NCBI GenBank assembly: GCA_910587135.1
Contig: CAJULF010000066.1
Location: 1-14,168, forward strand
Origin: an uncultured Oscillospiraceae bacterium
Lineage (GTDB): Bacteria; Bacillota; Clostridia; Oscillospirales; Ruminococcaceae
Direction: 5' to 3'
Length of the DNA stretch: 14,168 bases
The notes beneath the pieces were generated by a model. That model did not search any database and had not been told where the DNA came from. It saw only the letters and a list, made by a program, of their open reading frames with translations. How positions within the stretch are numbered: position 1 is the first letter of the stretch; every line of letters starts with the position of its first letter. The translations under genes were made by a program, and so were the position numbers. Of the stretch, positions 12,391 through 14,168 are shown piece by piece.

Positions 12391-12558
12391 GAGCAAAGGC
12401 GCTGAAAGCCGAGGACCACTGTCCGCCCACGAATGAATTTTCCGCATGACGCTGACAAAGCGCAGCGGAACGAAGTGAAGCGGAGCTTTATCAGCGAGCC
12501 GTCGCAAACAATTCGAAGCATTGCTTGCGCGGTGCGGAAAATTCTTTTAGATAAGGAG
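12391..12558 (+). repeat. Inverted-repeat element A3 before hydA2 (168 bp)
   Basis: Left flank GCAAAGGCGCTGAAAGCCG (12393-12411). Outer arms GAATTTTCCGC (12435-12445) and GCGGAAAATTC (12534-12544), perfect over 11 bp. Inner hairpin 1 is CGCTGACAAAGC (12450-12461) with GCTTTATCAGCG (12485-12496), one mismatch. Inner hairpin 2 is CGCAAACAAT (12503-12512) with ATTGCTTGCG (12520-12529), one mismatch. The right end TTTTAGATAAGGAG includes the hydA2 ribosome-binding site (12553-12558). Confidence 0.85.
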
Positions 12559-12563
12559 ATTTT

Positions 12564-14003
12564 ATGCAGACTAAACTTTATAAATTTGATACCAAGGTGC
12601 AGTATCTTAAGTACAAGGTGCTGCGCGAGGTGGCACGCGAAGCCTGGAACGGAACGCTTCTGGAGAATATTCTGGATATACCGAAGATAATCGTTCCGGG
12701 AAAAGAGCCGACAATGCGCTGCTGCGTATACAAGGAGCGCGCCATACTTGAAGAGCGCGTTAAGATAGCGATGGGCGGCGACAAGACCAATCCCAATGTT
12801 ATACAGGTTATAGATATAGCCTGCGATGAGTGCCCCATGGGCGGATACGAGGTCACCAACGCCTGCCGCGGCTGCCTTGCGCACCGCTGTCAGGACGCCT
12901 GCAAGCGCGGAGCCATCTCGTTTGACCACAACCAGAAGGCGGTCATTGACAAAACCAAATGCGTTGAGTGCGGAATGTGCGCTAAGGTATGTCCCTACAC
13001 CGCAATAATGAATTTCAAGCGCCCCTGCGTCAACGCCTGCAAGGTAAAGGCTATTTCAATGAACGAGGACAAGGCGGCAACCATCGATAACGAAAAGTGC
13101 ATTTCCTGCGGCGCGTGCGTTTATCAGTGCCCGTTCGGCGCTATCACTGACAAGAGCTTTATTATAAACGTTATAGACCTTATCCAGAGGAGCGAAAACA
13201 ACACGAAGTATAAGGTTTATGCCGTTGTAGCACCCACCATCGCCAGCCAGTTCTCCTACGCGAAGCTTGGTCAGGTTGTAAAGGGCATAAAGGAGCTTGG
13301 CTTCCACAGCGTGGTAGAGGCGGCTCTCGGCGCGGATATGGTAGCGTTCTCCGAGGGCAGGGAGCTTGCGGAAAAGGGATTTCTTACCAGCAGCTGCTGC
13401 CCCGCTTTCGTGGATTATATCAAGAAAAACCACCCCGATATGGTCGGGAATATTTCCCACAACCTCTCCCCCATGGCTTCGATAGCGCAGTACATAAAGA
13501 AAACCGACCCCGACTGCAAGATAGTTTTCATGGGACCCTGCACTGCAAAGAAGATGGAATTCCAGAAAGAGGAGGTTCACCCCTATATCGACAGCGTTAT
13601 CACCTTCGAGGAGCTTCAGGCGCTGTTTGACAGCAAGGATATCAATATCACCGAGCTTGGCGAGGAGCTGCTCGACAACGCTTCCTACTACGGGAGAATA
13701 TTTGCGCGCTGCGGCGGTCTTGCCGACGCGGTTCAGGAATCTCTCAAGGAACAGGGCATCGAGTTTGACCTTAAGGCTACCTCCTGCAATGGTATTGAGG
13801 AGTGCCGTGTGGCGCTTATCAAGAAGTCCAAAAATCTCAGCGACTCCAACTTTATCGAGGGCATGGCGTGTGTCGGCGGCTGCATAGGCGGCGCGGGCTG
13901 TCTTACCCACGGAGAGAAGAACAAGGCAGAGGTGGACAAATACGGCAAGGAAGCTCATGAAAAGACTATCTCCGACGCTATCAGCATGGTAACGACGCTA
14001 TAA
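12564..14003 (+). CDS. hydA2: Monomeric ferredoxin-type [FeFe]-hydrogenase (group B-like)
   Basis: Cytosolic hydrogenase of 479 aa that should reduce protons with electrons from ferredoxin. Residues 1-85 are an N-terminal extension with C53-C54. Then come a cysteine-rich segment (C87, C90, C101, C104, C109, C113) and ferredoxin-like motifs (C133-C136-C139-C143; C155, C159; C179-C182-C185-C189). The H-cluster domain has TSSCCP (C278, C279), MGPCTAKK (C326) and GMACVGGCIGGAGC (C436, C440). Residues matching the known proton path are kept: C278, E264, E267 and S298, unlike in HydS. No NADH-binding domain is present, so it is not the bifurcating type. ATG 12564 lies 5 nt after AAGGAG. Being downstream of hydS, it fits HydA2 of R. 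albus. The 343-bp gap before it leaves room for its own control. Confidence 0.92.
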   Translation: MQTKLYKFDTKVQYLKYKVLREVAREAWNGTLLENILDIPKIIVPGKEPTMRCCVYKERAILEERVKIAMGGDKTNPNVIQVIDIACDECPMGGYEVTNACRGCLAHRCQDACKRGAISFDHNQKAVIDKTKCVECGMCAKVCPYTAIMNFKRPCVNACKVKAISMNEDKAATIDNEKCISCGACVYQCPFGAITDKSFIINVIDLIQRSENNTKYKVYAVVAPTIASQFSYAKLGQVVKGIKELGFHSVVEAALGADMVAFSEGRELAEKGFLTSSCCPAFVDYIKKNHPDMVGNISHNLSPMASIAQYIKKTDPDCKIVFMGPCTAKKMEFQKEEVHPYIDSVITFEELQALFDSKDINITELGEELLDNASYYGRIFARCGGLADAVQESLKEQGIEFDLKATSCNGIEECRVALIKKSKNLSDSNFIEGMACVGGCIGGAGCLTHGEKNKAEVDKYGKEAHEKTISDAISMVTTL

Positions 14004-14048
14004 TTGACAGTCGATGACTTTTGTGAGCGCTTCGCGCGATATTATAAA

Positions 14049-14082
14049 CTGCGCCGTGCGGCTAATATGCCGCACGGCGCAG
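14049..14082 (+). terminator. Strong GC-rich hairpin after hydA2
   Basis: CTGCGCCGTGCGGC (14049-14062) pairs perfectly over 14 bp with GCCGCACGGCGCAG (14069-14082), loop TAATAT. The sequence after it (CTTGTAGAAAAAGCTT) has no T run, so it is not a textbook rho-independent terminator. It may still end or stabilise the 3' end of the hydA2 transcript. Confidence 0.5.
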
Positions 14083-14118
14083 CTTGTAGAAAAAGCTTAT
14101 AAGCCGCGCAATGTCGGC

Positions 14119-14168
14119 GCATGAAATTTCAATCATAACCACGCGTGAAACGCGTGGTTTGCACAGGC
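14119..14168 (+). repeat. Left end of a further inverted-repeat element (cut by window edge)
   Basis: GCATGAAATTTC (14119-14130) matches the left ends of the other elements, and the preceding AATGTCGGC resembles AATGTTGTC before the copy at 7824. It is followed by a perfect 10-bp hairpin AACCACGCGT-GAA-ACGCGTGGTT (14137-14159), in the place of inner hairpin 1 of the other copies. The right half is outside the window. Confidence 0.6.

Noticed and set aside
2019..12558. CRISPR-like array
   Set aside because: The repeats are far apart, palindromic and placed one per intergenic gap, with no regular spacers and no cas genes.

Overview
The window looks like chromosomal DNA of a fermentative anaerobic Firmicute of the Ruminococcus/Oscillospiraceae type. 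Evidence: roughly 50% GC, strong AAGGAG ribosome-binding sites, fermentation genes centred on AdhE and [FeFe]-hydrogenases, and a gene set that, from memory, matches the hydS-hydA2-adhE region described in Ruminococcus albus. All genes are on the + strand. There is no tRNA, rRNA, CRISPR array or intact transposase gene.

Layout. 1-316: end of a dispersed repeat, a terminator for an upstream gene, and a good promoter for ilvB. 317-2593: ilvB and ilvN, the two subunits of biosynthetic acetohydroxyacid synthase. 2605-3295: a decayed lipoprotein gene (one in-frame stop, two frameshifts). 3398-4324: a LysR-family regulator starting at TTG. 4325-5095: 770 bases without a gene, holding a MITE-like element with a long inverted repeat, a second repeat element, a possible LysR-type operator, a promoter, and a near-perfect Rex operator lying on the -10 box of adhE. 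5096-7732: adhE, followed by a terminator. 8008-9009: an APH-fold kinase and a small thioredoxin-like [2Fe-2S] ferredoxin. 9379-12220: hydS (an H-cluster protein with a C-terminal PAS domain), overlapping by 8 nt a SpoIIE/PP2C phosphatase with an extra C-terminal domain. 12564-14003: hydA2, a monomeric [FeFe]-hydrogenase, then a strong hairpin and the start of another repeat.

How the genes work together (partly inference). AdhE disposes of NADH as ethanol and HydA2 disposes of reduced ferredoxin as H2. HydS, with H-cluster motifs, an apparently impaired proton path and a PAS output domain, is the likely H2/redox sensor. The 2Fe-2S protein could carry its electrons, and the kinase/phosphatase pair could carry its output. 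Rex would add NADH/NAD control at the adhE promoter. This module is known in outline from R. albus; its signalling target is, as far as I know, not.

The least explained feature is a family of inverted-repeat elements with at least seven full or partial copies in 14 kb. The copies before ilvN, hydS and hydA2 end in the gene's own Shine-Dalgarno. The hydS and hydA2 copies have exactly the same length (168 bp) and the same two-hairpin fold, with five compensatory base-pair changes in one hairpin.
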